From contig NZ_CP115168.1 in the NCBI RefSeq assembly GCF_028622095.1, forward strand, positions 1 to 64,000: a stretch of DNA of 64,000 bases. The letters are read 5' to 3'. This document shows, piece by piece, positions 9,736 to 18,155 of the stretch (the stretch's first letter is position 1; each line of letters opens with the position of its first letter). A model generated the notes under the pieces. It was not told the DNA's origin and made no database searches. It was given only the letters and a program-made list of their open reading frames with translations. The position numbers and the translations under genes were made by a program. The stretch comes from Deinococcus aquaticus. Its GTDB lineage: Bacteria > Deinococcota > Deinococci > Deinococcales > Deinococcaceae.

Positions 9736-9770
9736 GTTGTACAACTCCCGTCAAGGCGATGTTGTACAAC
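9736..9770. promoter_or_regulatory. Two TGTACA-core operator palindromes upstream of parA
   Basis: The perfect 10-bp palindrome GTTGTACAAC occurs at 9736-9745 and 9761-9770. The copies are 25 bp apart, and the first begins 9 bp upstream of the parA start. The TGTACA core is the one known to be recognised by YefM-type antitoxins, which fits the Phd/YefM-like domain of the ParA encoded here. Binding is inferred. Confidence 0.7.
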
Positions 9771-10189
9771 ACTCACGGTGTTCTTATTACAGGTGGCCGC
9801 GCTCCGGCACGGTTCCGCCCACTCCTGATTCACTCCCTGCTGGCTACTCACGCCCAGCGCTCCGCGGCCAGGACGTGCCTACACGGCCGTGGCAACGCCG
9901 CGCCCGAGCAACCATGTGCGGCACATGCCCTCAGTGAGGAGATCCCCGCCCTACCGGATCACATTCAGGTGGGTCGCGCACGCCAGACGCACTGAGGCGG
10001 GCATGTCCTCCCCTACCCGTCGCGTGGGCGAAACTGCCCCCTCGAAGATGGGCTCCGAACGTCGCCGCGAGGTCCTGCGCGGCAGCCCCCCATCCGACCA
10101 GCCGCGCTGACCGCCACCAGATGGGCCGGATCGGTCTGCGCGGGCGTCTCGATGTCCGTCAGGCTCGCTCCGGCCGACGTCCCATGTAC

Positions 10190-11549
10190 ATCAGGCGGCA
10201 TCGCCAAGGCGGCATGCGTGAGCGGCGCCTGCGCGCCCAGCATCACCTGCACCAGTCAGATCTTCGGCACGTCGGCTACCTGTGCCCATGCCCGCACGAC
10301 CCTCAGAGGGCCCTCCTGTATACGCTGCCCCTGCTTCTCGTACCGCCCGTGTCGTACAGCACCCTGTCCTCAGGTTCACGCCCAGCTTCAGGGTCGGCGT
10401 GCACACCAGGGGGCGATCTCCCCGGTGCGGAACGCTGCGTCGGTCGCCAGGCGCTCCGTACGGTTCAGACCGGCGGAATGGGCGCCGGCAGCCCAGCCTG
10501 ACTGCGTGAGGATCTGCGCCAGTGCCTCCACGCGGGCACGGGCATGCACGAACACCGTCATCGCCTCACTCGACTGGAGCCGCCGGTTCAATGCGGCCAT
10601 TCGCCGCGTGTCCTGCACATGCAGGCGTCCCAGGCCGCGAGAGGGTCCCTTCGAGTGTCGCGCCCCGCTCAGGGTTACTCAGCAGGGGCAGTTCATCCAC
10701 GATCATGAGCTCCACGCACCGCCGCCAACGCCGCCGCAGGCACAGGCGAGGCAAGAGATTGAGCCGTTCCGGCGTGACGATCACCACGTCCGCCGTCGCA
10801 TACCGCCCGGCGCGGGTGGAGGGGTCGTGGGGCGTCCAGGGCACTGAGGAGTTTACCGGCGACCAGCCGGAGCCTTCGGGCAGGGACGGGGGTCGTCCAC
10901 CCACTCCCTTACCCAGCTGCGAACTGCAGCTGTCTATGCCCGTCGCGCCGACCTGTATGCCGGCGCGGATGGTGTCCGGGTTCCCGACACCAAAGTCATG
11001 TAGGGGCCGCGTGCTACTGATCTGATCGCACACCTGACGGACCTCATGCGTGAGACGGGCGCGGCTGTGGGCGTAGGGCACGAGGCCGCCCAGAGCCCCG
11101 CCGTCCGGGTGGTGCGGCAGGAGGGCGTCCAACAGTTAACCCGGCTGCACGCTCACGTACATCAGGCCCGTGTACGCCTGGCGCAGGGTACATACGGCGT
11201 TGCGTTTCCCCAGCACCCAGCACCGCTCCCGTTCCGAGACGCCCAGGTGGTCGAGGGTCCACTACCCGGACGGGGTGACCAGCATCCCTCGTAAACGACC
11301 TGCGCGGCCGGGTTGAGCACACCCGTCCCGCCACTGCCCTGAAGGAGGAGCACGCCGGGTCGCGTCCGCGGTGGTAAGAAACTCGGTGCCGCTGATCAGC
11401 CCGCCGGGGGCGTATACCTCCACGTACGGCGCGAGCAGTTCGTCGAGCGGGAAACGGAAGGTCAGAACCAGCAGAAACCCTGTGAATGGCGTCGTGACTG
11501 CCCGGTGCGCCGGGAAACGCGGACTCCGGGATACCCGGTATCCCAGCAT
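10190..11549 (-). pseudogene. Decayed SF2-type helicase and neighbouring gene remnants
   Basis: On the minus strand, pieces of a superfamily 2 helicase appear in different frames. TADVVIVTPERLNLL and MIVDELPLLSNPERGATLEG lie at about 10660-10820. FVHARARVEALAQIL and HSAGLNRTERLATDAAFRTG lie at 10410-10560, and VCTPTLKLGVNL at about 10375-10410. A further run ending at a stop near 11137 (LGKRNAVCTLRQAYTGLMYV) and one near 11300-11500 (DELLAPYVEVYAPGGLISGT) are separated by shifts and stops. No intact start-to-stop frame covers the set. This is a gene, or two adjacent genes, destroyed by several frameshifts. Fragment order is consistent with a single direction of transcription. Confidence 0.65.
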
Positions 11550-11949
11550 CAGGGAATCACGATGTCGCCAACGCGCATCAGGTCGCTCAGGGTGATAGGG
11601 CCGCCGTGGAAGGCCAGAATGGTCGCCTCCACGTCCAGCGTCGCGTGCTGGGGGACACGCCGCCAGCCGTCCGGGCCACGCAGGAACGCCACGCGACCCG
11701 GCTTCACCTTTTCCGGGGCTCGACGGGGCGGCCCGTGACGGCGTCAGTTACGCTCAGAGCATCCGGGCCGTCCCCACTGGGCATGATCTGGAGGACAGTA
11801 TTTGAGGTCCAGACCAGCCCTGCCCGTCCCCTGCGCCGTCAGGCGCGGCCCCTGGGATACCCGGTATCCCACCGGAGTCCGCGCTAGGCTCGGACGTGAC
11901 ACGCCGCCCCTGCCCCTTCCAGATCCCGTGTTGGAATACCGGGTATCCC
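11528..11949. promoter_or_regulatory. Three 17-bp palindromes, candidate operators or parS sites
   Basis: GGGATACCCGGTATCCC occurs at 11528-11544 and 11854-11870. The reverse-oriented variant GGAATACCGGGTATCCC occurs at 11933-11949. Each has 8-bp arms around one central base. The sequence GGAGTCCGCG flanks the first two copies in inverted arrangement. They sit between parA and the replication origin, so centromere (ParB) sites or operators of a lost regulator are both possible. Confidence 0.55.
11549..11828 (-). pseudogene. Frameshifted gene fragment upstream of the helicase remnant
   Basis: Two adjacent minus-strand frames join into one protein-like sequence: SNTVLQIMPSGDGPDALSV, through VTDAVTGRPVEPRK, then after a shift near 11718 PGRVAFLRGPDGWRRV to MRVGDIVIP and a stop at 11549-11551. 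The family is unknown. It lies between two copies of the 17-bp palindrome, so each remnant once had the palindrome near its start. Confidence 0.45.
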
Positions 11950-12396
11950 ATGTCACGCAGTAGGGGAGAGTATGGCGTTTGGGGGAGGCATCACTGCCTC
12001 CTGGGCAGGCGGGCGCAGGAGTTTCAGGGCGTCATGCAGGTGTCTGTATACGTTCCGCTGCAGATCGATGTCAACGGGCATGTCTGTCCTCAGGTCGTCC
12101 AGCGGTTGAACCAGAGGGGCACCACTAGGCGTGCGCTCATGGTTGGGGCGGGCCCACTCGGGCAGTTCGGGTATCTGCACGGGCGTTCCCTTCGCGTCAT
12201 CCCAGTCGACCCAGGCAGTGGGCAGAGCTCACAGGTACCGTCTGATCCCGAAGTGCACTGCACAACATTTCAGTGCATCGCTACTGGCAGCCTTCTTGTA
12301 GGTATGAGTTGGGACACAGGAGGTCTGCCAGTCCGGATGAACGGCACCAGTTTTCCAGGTCGCGCCAGTGATCCCCTGGATCTCTCGCTGTGCGTA

Positions 12397-12654
12397 AATC
12401 CCTCACAACGCCCGATGGAATCCCTCAGATCGCCCGACAAAATCCCTCACAACGCCCGATGGAATCCCTCAGATCGCCCGACAAAATCCCTCACAACGCC
12501 CGACAAAAACAGGGCCACGTTCCCCTGGCAGGGCGCAGGCCTGCGGGCGTTGTGAGGGATCGGAGCGGGCGTTGTGAGGGATCGGAGCGGGCGTTGTGAG
12601 GGATCGGAGCGGGCGTTGTGAGGGATCGGAGCGGGCGTTGTGAGGGATTCGCTC
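12397..12654. repeat. Replication origin iterons, two opposed arrays of five
   Basis: Five 22-bp direct repeats run from 12397 to 12506, with core AATCCCTCACAACGCCCGA alternating with a variant carrying AGATCG in place of ACAACG. After a 38-bp spacer, five more 22-bp repeats in the reverse orientation (GGGCGTTGTGAGGGAT core) run from 12545 to 12654. The right array starts 110 bp before the repA start. Iterons of about two helical turns next to an initiator gene are the standard layout of a theta-replicating plasmid origin. The opposed halves would let the initiator pair the two arrays. Confidence 0.9.
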
Positions 12655-12716
12655 TCATTTAAGGGAGCCCCGTGCGTCCAGGGCGACGATTCCAGCCGCG
12701 AAGGGGGTTCCTTGAT

Positions 12717-12760
12717 GACAACAAATCAATCTTTATATCTTTATTTGACTGTTATCATCA
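12717..12760. other. AT-rich stretch, candidate DNA unwinding element
   Basis: About 44 bp of strongly AT-rich DNA (containing TCTTTATATCTTTATTTGAC) lies between the right iteron array and the repA start in otherwise GC-rich sequence. This is the usual place for the melting region of an iteron origin. No clear DnaA box was seen. Confidence 0.55.
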
Positions 12761-12764
12761 GGGA

Positions 12765-14063
12765 GTGGAACCCCTGCGCATCAATGAACTGGACATGACC
12801 CTGGCGGGCATCTTCAGCGTGCAGAAAGTGCTTCCCAACGAATCCACCTCCTGGACGGTCGACTACGCCATCGGCAGCACCCTGTACCGCATCGAGGGGC
12901 ACGCCAATAACGGCCGCCCGCACGGCACGGATAGCGACGTGCTACTGGCCCTGCAGACCATGTTCTTCCGCGCCGGTTGCCCGATCGGTGACCGCATCGA
13001 GGTCAAACCCACGGACATCCTGCGCATGGCCGGGCTGGACACCGGCGGCCGGGCGTACGTGCGGCTGCGTGAAGCGATGCTGCGGCTCGCAGGGGTGCGC
13101 TGGAGCATGGTGCGGTCCAGCTGGAACGAGACCAAGCAACGGCACAGCGGCGCGACCAGCGTCGTGGGCATCATCAGTGAGTTGCGTCTCGTGGATTCCG
13201 GCGGCGCGCGGCAGCCTTTCGAGCAGCGGCAACTCGACGAGCGGCTCCCCATCGAGGTGATCTTCAGTCCGACGTTCGCGGACGCCATCCGTGCCGGGCT
13301 GTACCAGATTCTCGACGCGGAACTCCTGGCCCGGTTACAGCAGGCCCCGGCGCGCAGCCTCTACCGGGTGATCCAGGCGCACCGCATCCAGGCGGACGGT
13401 TCGCTCGCGACGGAACTCACCGTGCCGATGAAAGACTGGGTGCGGGCCTGCGGCATCGACGAGTCCCGCGCCGACAACGCCCGGCGCGTTCTGGCACTCG
13501 CCCACGCGAGCCTGGAAGAGGAGGGATACCTCAAGGGCGCGGTCTTCAGTGGACGCGGGTTCAGCGGCAGCGTGACGTACCAGTTCGTGTCTGCTCCACA
13601 ACCGGAACTGGCCGAACTGCTCATCGCGCGGGGCGTCACGCGCCCGGTCGCCGAGTCGCTGGCTTCCGACCACCCGGAACGCGTGCAGCCGGTGCTGGGC
13701 AAGATCGACGCAGCCCTCTCCACCGGCTGGAAACCCCGCAGTCTGCCGGCCAGCATCGTGGACGGGATCCGGCACCCTGAGAAATGGACCCAGGGCATCC
13801 CGGAGCCCCGTAGCGCTCCCAGGAAGGCCGCTGCGCCCCGCCGGGTCCCGGCGCCGGAGCCTGAGCCGGAACTGGATGTGGACGCCCGCAGCATGGCGCT
13901 CACCCTGATCAAGCTGCGCCTGGGTCGTCCGCTCTCACCGATGGGTCTGATGGCCTTCGAGGAACTGACGGACACGCAGGTGCAGGCAGTCCTCGCGGCG
14001 GCCAAACGCCCTGCCGCTGAGGCGTTGCCGCTTCTGCAGAGCCTGCTGAACTCACCACTGTGA
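12765..14063 (+). CDS. repA: RepA-like replication initiator
   Basis: 432 residues from the GTG at 12765. The open frame reaches further up, but that part is translated AT-rich origin DNA. The N-terminal half (LAGIFSVQKVLPNESTSW, then DILRMAGLDTGGRAYVRLRE) resembles the winged-helix initiators annotated as replication initiator protein A on Deinococcus plasmids. The middle has a second helical DNA-binding region (AHRIQADGSLATELTVPMKD). The C-terminal third is Pro/Arg-rich and then helical. The 22-bp iterons immediately upstream are its expected binding sites. Confidence comes from sequence style plus the origin context. Confidence 0.85.
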   Translation: MEPLRINELDMTLAGIFSVQKVLPNESTSWTVDYAIGSTLYRIEGHANNGRPHGTDSDVLLALQTMFFRAGCPIGDRIEVKPTDILRMAGLDTGGRAYVRLREAMLRLAGVRWSMVRSSWNETKQRHSGATSVVGIISELRLVDSGGARQPFEQRQLDERLPIEVIFSPTFADAIRAGLYQILDAELLARLQQAPARSLYRVIQAHRIQADGSLATELTVPMKDWVRACGIDESRADNARRVLALAHASLEEEGYLKGAVFSGRGFSGSVTYQFVSAPQPELAELLIARGVTRPVAESLASDHPERVQPVLGKIDAALSTGWKPRSLPASIVDGIRHPEKWTQGIPEPRSAPRKAAAPRRVPAPEPEPELDVDARSMALTLIKLRLGRPLSPMGLMAFEELTDTQVQAVLAAAKRPAAEALPLLQSLLNSPL

Positions 14064-14299
14064 AGGTGACGGGCCGTGCGCCTGACGGAGCGGGTGAGGG
14101 CCGCGCGGGCCTACCTTGAACGCCGGGACGCTTACCTGTCCCGGGTCCGCCCCAGTCCCCAACACACTTCCGGGGCGTGGTGCTGATGAATGGGCGCGCC
14201 CGCGTGACTCAGGCGACGGATCAGGGACGCCGGTCGGACGTTCTCGCGGGGCGGCAGCTCGGTGATGACGGTCACTTCCCGCAGGGAGGCGGCGCTCGG

Positions 14300-14524
14300 G
14301 GCTGAAGGCACTGCTGATCGATCTCAACCCACAGGCCCACCTCACCACCTGGCTGGGCGTCGAAGATGTGGATCCGGCACTGGTGGAGGCAATCATGCCG
14401 GATCGGGGCCGGGCTGTTCCTGCGGCGCGTAGTGAAGGCCGTGGAGGAACAGTACGACGTGGTGCTGATCGACAGTCCGCCGAGCGTGGGGAAACTCGCG
14501 GCACTCGGAACACTGGCGTCGGAC
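14300..14524 (+). pseudogene. Decayed parA fragment
   Basis: GLKALLIDLNPQAHLTTWLG (14299-14358) is the ParA motif after the P-loop. After a frameshift near 14405 the sequence continues AGLFLRRVVKAVEEQYDVVL and IDSPPSVGKL, the ParA Walker B region. The P-loop part and the C-terminus are absent. It follows repA on the same strand, as parA often does, so it may be the original partner of this origin, now replaced by the parAB pair at 7.8-9.7 kb. Confidence 0.75.
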
Positions 14525-14596
14525 GTCCTAAAGGTCCGGTCTGTCCAGGATCAGGCGTCATCTGTGCGGGTCTGGCGCGTGCCGCGGTCCGGGAGG

Positions 14597-14962
14597 TTAC
14601 GCGCGGTGTACGAGGGCCTCGTTGATGGCCTGCACGATCGCGGTGACGCGGGCGCGTTGCCGGTCCGTGATGAGGGTGTGGTGGCCGGAGGCGGACGTCA
14701 CCACCACCGAGTAGGGGGGACGTAGCAGGAACCACGCGGCGTAGGCGGTCATCAGGGCGCCACTGACGCGCAGGAATGCCGGGTCGGCGAGCAGGAACAG
14801 CAGGACGCCGCAGGTGAGGAGCAGTTGCTGGGGTTTCGTGAGGGCGTGACGCTGGGCGGAGACGGCGGTGACGCCGCTCATGGCGAGGGTCCGGTCGCCG
14901 CAGATGAAGCGTGCGTTGGTGACCTGGACGCCGGCGTCGGTGTAGTAGGTGTGTTCGCTCAT
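14597..14962 (-). CDS. DUF6232-like small membrane protein
   Basis: 121 residues from the ATG at 14962, preceded by a good CAGGAG ribosome site. The N-terminus (YYTDAGVQVTNARFICGDRT) is followed by a Ser/Gly-rich linker, two hydrophobic segments at about 45-80, and a C-terminal amphipathic tail (IVQAINEALVHRA). This matches the DUF6232 layout, whose function is unknown. A longer in-frame extension upstream reads through the complement of the next gene and was rejected. It is divergent from the TPR regulator at 15113, 150 bp away. Confidence 0.75.
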   Translation of the reverse strand: MSEHTYYTDAGVQVTNARFICGDRTLAMSGVTAVSAQRHALTKPQQLLLTCGVLLFLLADPAFLRVSGALMTAYAAWFLLRPPYSVVVTSASGHHTLITDRQRARVTAIVQAINEALVHRA

Positions 14963-15112
14963 GAAACTCCTGGGGGGGTGAGGGGGCGCCGGGTGGGGGA
15001 GGGCTGGAGTCCTGGAATCGTGGGGGTGCTGGGACAGGGGTGGCCTCCTGTGGGGTGATCTGCACGCTAGAGAGAGGATTGGCCGGGCCGCACGGTTGAG
15101 TGAAGCGGGCTT

Positions 15113-16240
15113 GTGAAATATGCTGCGAGCATGTTCTGGTTGTGGTACGTTCCCCGGCACCTCAGCCCAGACCGGCGTGCCCAGGCCCTGGCCGGGATCC
15201 CGGGCTCCCACCCCCTGGAAGCTGCCCTGGCGGCCGCTGCGACCGGGCAACTGCTGGACGCCCTGCAGCTCTGCGCCGCCCCCCTGTCCGGGCAGGACGA
15301 GAACCAGCGGGTCCTGCTGCGCGCGGCCCTGCTGACCGAGGCTGCCCAGGTTCCCGCCGCGCGGACGCTGCTGCTCGACCACCTGCCCCTGTGCGTTCAT
15401 GACCAGTGGGACCGGGCCGCGGCCGCCCTGCTGCTCGCGGAACTGGCGCTGGCAGAAGCGGACCTGTCCGGCGCGCTCGCCTGGTGCCGGGTGGCCGATG
15501 AGGCGACAACCTACACCGCCGCGCGCCCCCTGCGGCTCCCTTCCGATCTGCTGCGCGCCCGCCTGTGCGCGGCGCAGGGAGAGGGGGCCCAGGCCACTGC
15601 CCGGCTTCAGCAGGCCCGCCGCCGGGTCCGCAACCCCACCGATGACCTGCAGTGGAGGGACGCTGAGGCCGCCGTGTCGCTCGCGAACGGCGATCCGGTC
15701 CGCAGTGTCATGGCCCTGGCAACGGCGCAGGCGGCCACGCCGTGCGCCCTGCACCGCGCCCGCCTGCAGGAACGCCGTCAGCAGGCGCAGCAGACCCCGT
15801 CCGGTCCGGTTTCCCGGCAACCGGCGCGGCCGTCCCGGATTGAGGTGATCCTCCTGAGCGGCCTTCACCTCCGCGTCGACGGTGAGGAGCGCGCCTCCCC
15901 CCGCGACGCCCTCACCCTGCTCCTGCTGGCCTACCTGATCCTCCATGACGGCGCTGACCTCGCCGCGACCGCTGACCTGATCCTGCCGCCCGCCCGGACG
16001 GGGCGTGGCAGTGACGCCCGGCGAGACGCGGCCCGACTCCGCGGCCTGATCGCGCGGGCCCGGCACCTGCTCGCTGACCCGGCTGTCATCCTCGTGCGGG
16101 GCGGCGCGGTCAGTCTTGACCGTCAGCACACCTGGACCACCGATCTGACCGCGGCGCTGGCCCCGCCCGGACCGACCCTGCCGGCCTGGCTCACGGCCCC
16201 GTGGATTGACGACCTGCGTGGACCACCGGGCGGGGTGTAG
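15113..16240 (+). CDS. TPR-like protein with C-terminal SARP-type winged helix
   Basis: 375 residues, GTG start at 15113 (an ATG lies six codons inside). Residues about 15-235 are alanine/leucine-rich paired helices resembling TPR units (RAALLTEAAQVPAARTLLLD, then LLLAELALAEADLSGALAWC). From about 243 to 345 the sequence looks like the winged-helix domain of SARP regulators: EVILLSGLHLRVDGEE, LLLLAYLILHDGADL, then RLRGLIARARHLL. The order is reversed compared with classical SARPs, where the DNA-binding domain comes first. Similar proteins are encoded at 16328, 62085 and 63590. No secreted peptide gene was found beside this copy. A transcriptional role is inferred from the C-terminal domain. 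Confidence 0.7.
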   Translation: MKYAASMFWLWYVPRHLSPDRRAQALAGIPGSHPLEAALAAAATGQLLDALQLCAAPLSGQDENQRVLLRAALLTEAAQVPAARTLLLDHLPLCVHDQWDRAAAALLLAELALAEADLSGALAWCRVADEATTYTAARPLRLPSDLLRARLCAAQGEGAQATARLQQARRRVRNPTDDLQWRDAEAAVSLANGDPVRSVMALATAQAATPCALHRARLQERRQQAQQTPSGPVSRQPARPSRIEVILLSGLHLRVDGEERASPRDALTLLLLAYLILHDGADLAATADLILPPARTGRGSDARRDAARLRGLIARARHLLADPAVILVRGGAVSLDRQHTWTTDLTAALAPPGPTLPAWLTAPWIDDLRGPPGGV

Positions 16241-16327
16241 GGGCGACTGACGGTCCGTCCACGGGCGGATCCTGCGGCGCCCTATCTGCGACTGGAGTCA
16301 CCCACGCCACGGGGCGCGGTTCCCTCT

Positions 16328-17653
16328 TCAGGGGTAGAGGTCGGCCACGGGACACTCCCGGCCGCCCAGCACCCGCCCGTGCCCCCGGGCGTTCACCTGC
16401 CACGTCCACCGGTCCGAGAGCCGCACCCACGGGACAGCGCCCACCCGCACGTCCTGCACGGCTTCCTCATCCCCGATCAGCATCCGCGCCTGATGCGCCG
16501 CCCGTGACAGAGCCCGCGCGCGCCCGCCCAGCGCGTCACGCACGATCCGCGCCGCCGGCAGGGCCCGCCGCTCCGCCGATCCCCCCACATCCGCCTCCAC
16601 CAGCGCGGCCAGCAGCGAGGCCGTCCCGACAGGCAGACGCGACTGGACCCGGTGCCCGTTCACGGTGAGTCCCAGCACGCCCCGCACCTTCACCTCGATC
16701 ACCCGTGAAGGTGGCCTCCACACCGGGAGTGGGAACGGCGTGCCCGCGCTCCATTCCCGCAGTTCCGGCAGTAGCCGTGATCCCAGGGCCGCGACGTACG
16801 CGGAACCGGTCGTCACGCCCCGCCGCAGCAACTCCCGCGCCGCCCCATCGTCACCGCCGTGCAGTGCCCACGCCGCCTGGTACAGCAGCACCTTCGCCTG
16901 ATCGTCCGCCGTGTCCACGTCCGGAACCCGGCCACTCCACAGGGCCAGCAGGACGCCCGCCCGCCGCCCCCCGTCTCCGGCGCCGTACGTGGCCTGTGAA
17001 GCCTGCAGCTCCTCCCGCGCGGCCTCCGGTTCCCCGAGCGACATGGTGGCCAGGGCGCCCACGTACAGCGCCCGCGCCTTCACCTCCGGTGTTGGGGCCA
17101 GTCGCGCTGCCAGCCGCGCCGTACTGCGGGCCAGCGCCGCGTCTCCGCGCACGAGAGCCACGAGGCTGCGTGCACACAGGATCAACGCCCCGAACGACTG
17201 ACCGGACGGCCGTCCCACTGCAAGGATGTCCCGCTCGGCTTCCCCGGCCGCCCGTTCCACGTCACCCGTGAGCAGGTGCGCCCACGCCAGGTTGTATGTC
17301 ACGGACAGCCCGGCCGGCGTGTCCCGCGACTGCTTCGCCGCTTCCCGGCAGTGCCCGAACGCCTCGATCGCCTCCCACCAGCGACCCTGATTGATCAGAA
17401 ACCCACCGTATGAGGCGTGCAGGCGGGCCGTTGCCGTCCGGTTCTCCCGGTCCAGGACTGCCAGCCCGGACTCGAACGCTTCCTGCGCCCCATCCAGCTG
17501 ACCGGCGGCGTTCAGGATCAGGGCCCGCATCCGCCACCACTCGCTCGGCACGGCGCACCTTTCCGGTCCGGCGTCCGGTTCACCCAGGGCGGTGAGGGCC
17601 AGCGCGAACTCGCGTCGCTGCATGGCCCTGAACGCTTCTGCCAGATCCACCAT
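16328..17653 (-). CDS. TPR protein with C-terminal SARP-type winged helix
   Basis: 441 residues, ATG at 17653. TPR-like helical pairs fill about residues 1-300 (MRALILNAAGQLDGAQEAFE, then GGFLINQGRWWEAIEAFGHC, then YNLAWAHLLTGDVERAAGEA). The C-terminal 130 residues form a winged-helix region (VKVRGVLGLTVNGHRV to GDEEAVQDVRVGAVPWVRL). It converges with the 15113 paralogue, 87 bp apart. Immediately upstream on the same strand, 57 bp away, is a 62-residue secreted peptide gene, so the two may be co-transcribed. A TPR regulator beside an exported peptide is the layout of RRNPP-type peptide sensing in Firmicutes; here it is only an analogy. Confidence 0.75.
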   Translation of the reverse strand: MVDLAEAFRAMQRREFALALTALGEPDAGPERCAVPSEWWRMRALILNAAGQLDGAQEAFESGLAVLDRENRTATARLHASYGGFLINQGRWWEAIEAFGHCREAAKQSRDTPAGLSVTYNLAWAHLLTGDVERAAGEAERDILAVGRPSGQSFGALILCARSLVALVRGDAALARSTARLAARLAPTPEVKARALYVGALATMSLGEPEAAREELQASQATYGAGDGGRRAGVLLALWSGRVPDVDTADDQAKVLLYQAAWALHGGDDGAARELLRRGVTTGSAYVAALGSRLLPELREWSAGTPFPLPVWRPPSRVIEVKVRGVLGLTVNGHRVQSRLPVGTASLLAALVEADVGGSAERRALPAARIVRDALGGRARALSRAAHQARMLIGDEEAVQDVRVGAVPWVRLSDRWTWQVNARGHGRVLGGRECPVADLYP

Positions 17654-17710
17654 GCCGTGCAGGATAAAGGTCTGGGGACGTCCCCATCCTGGCTCTCTCC
17701 CCTGCGGACC

Positions 17711-17899
17711 TCAATGGCTCTGTGGGCGGCGGGGGTGGGATCCGGGCCCGGCGCTGTGCGAGGTTCGGTCCGCAGGGGGAGGCGTGATGGCCTGACGGAA
17801 TGGGGTGGCCATTGGGGGCAGGTCGGTGTGGCCCCCCTCCGCGGACACGTGACCGGACAGCAGGAGAGAGACGATCAGGAAAATCTGTTTTGTTTTCAT
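17711..17899 (-). CDS. Small secreted peptide upstream of TPR regulator
   Basis: 62 residues from the ATG at 17899, with GGGAAG just upstream as ribosome site. MKTKQIFLIVSLLLSGHVSA is a typical Sec signal peptide with a V-S-A cleavage site. The predicted mature part is short, Pro/His/Arg-rich and lacks cysteines; it contains ITPPPADRT. The peptide at 61956-62072 contains LTAPPPAGT in the same position relative to its own TPR regulator. A longer frame starting at 17956 was rejected because the signal peptide would be internal. A signalling role is inferred from context. Confidence 0.6.
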   Translation of the reverse strand: MKTKQIFLIVSLLLSGHVSAEGGHTDLPPMATPFRQAITPPPADRTSHSAGPGSHPRRPQSH

Positions 17900-18155
17900 A
17901 CTTCCCTGTTCCGGCCGTAGGGCCGGTGTGCCTTTCGGGTGTCGGTAGGCCGGCAAGCTGAACGGTGGCCGTCAATCACGACCAGAGGGGGTTTCAGGTT
18001 CGACCCAGTCGGTGATCCCACCCAGTGCGAAATGACGCGTCAGGAGCAGCGCCCACGTTCAATTCGCTTGCCGGTCACGCATGGAACCGACACGATGTGA
18101 GGTGGCGCTCGCTTGACCGGTATGTGCGAGGCAGCCGACCCCTGGGGGGTCAGGC

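Noticed and set aside
12397..12654. CRISPR array
   Set aside because: 22-bp repeats are contiguous with no spacers and lie beside repA, so they are iterons.
12672..12764. RepA start at the upstream GTG (12672)
   Set aside because: This would make AT-rich origin DNA part of the protein; the GTG at 12765 gives a start that matches the family better.
14597..16129. 510-residue minus-strand frame
   Set aside because: Only its last 121 residues have protein character and a ribosome site; the rest is the complement of the TPR regulator at 15113.
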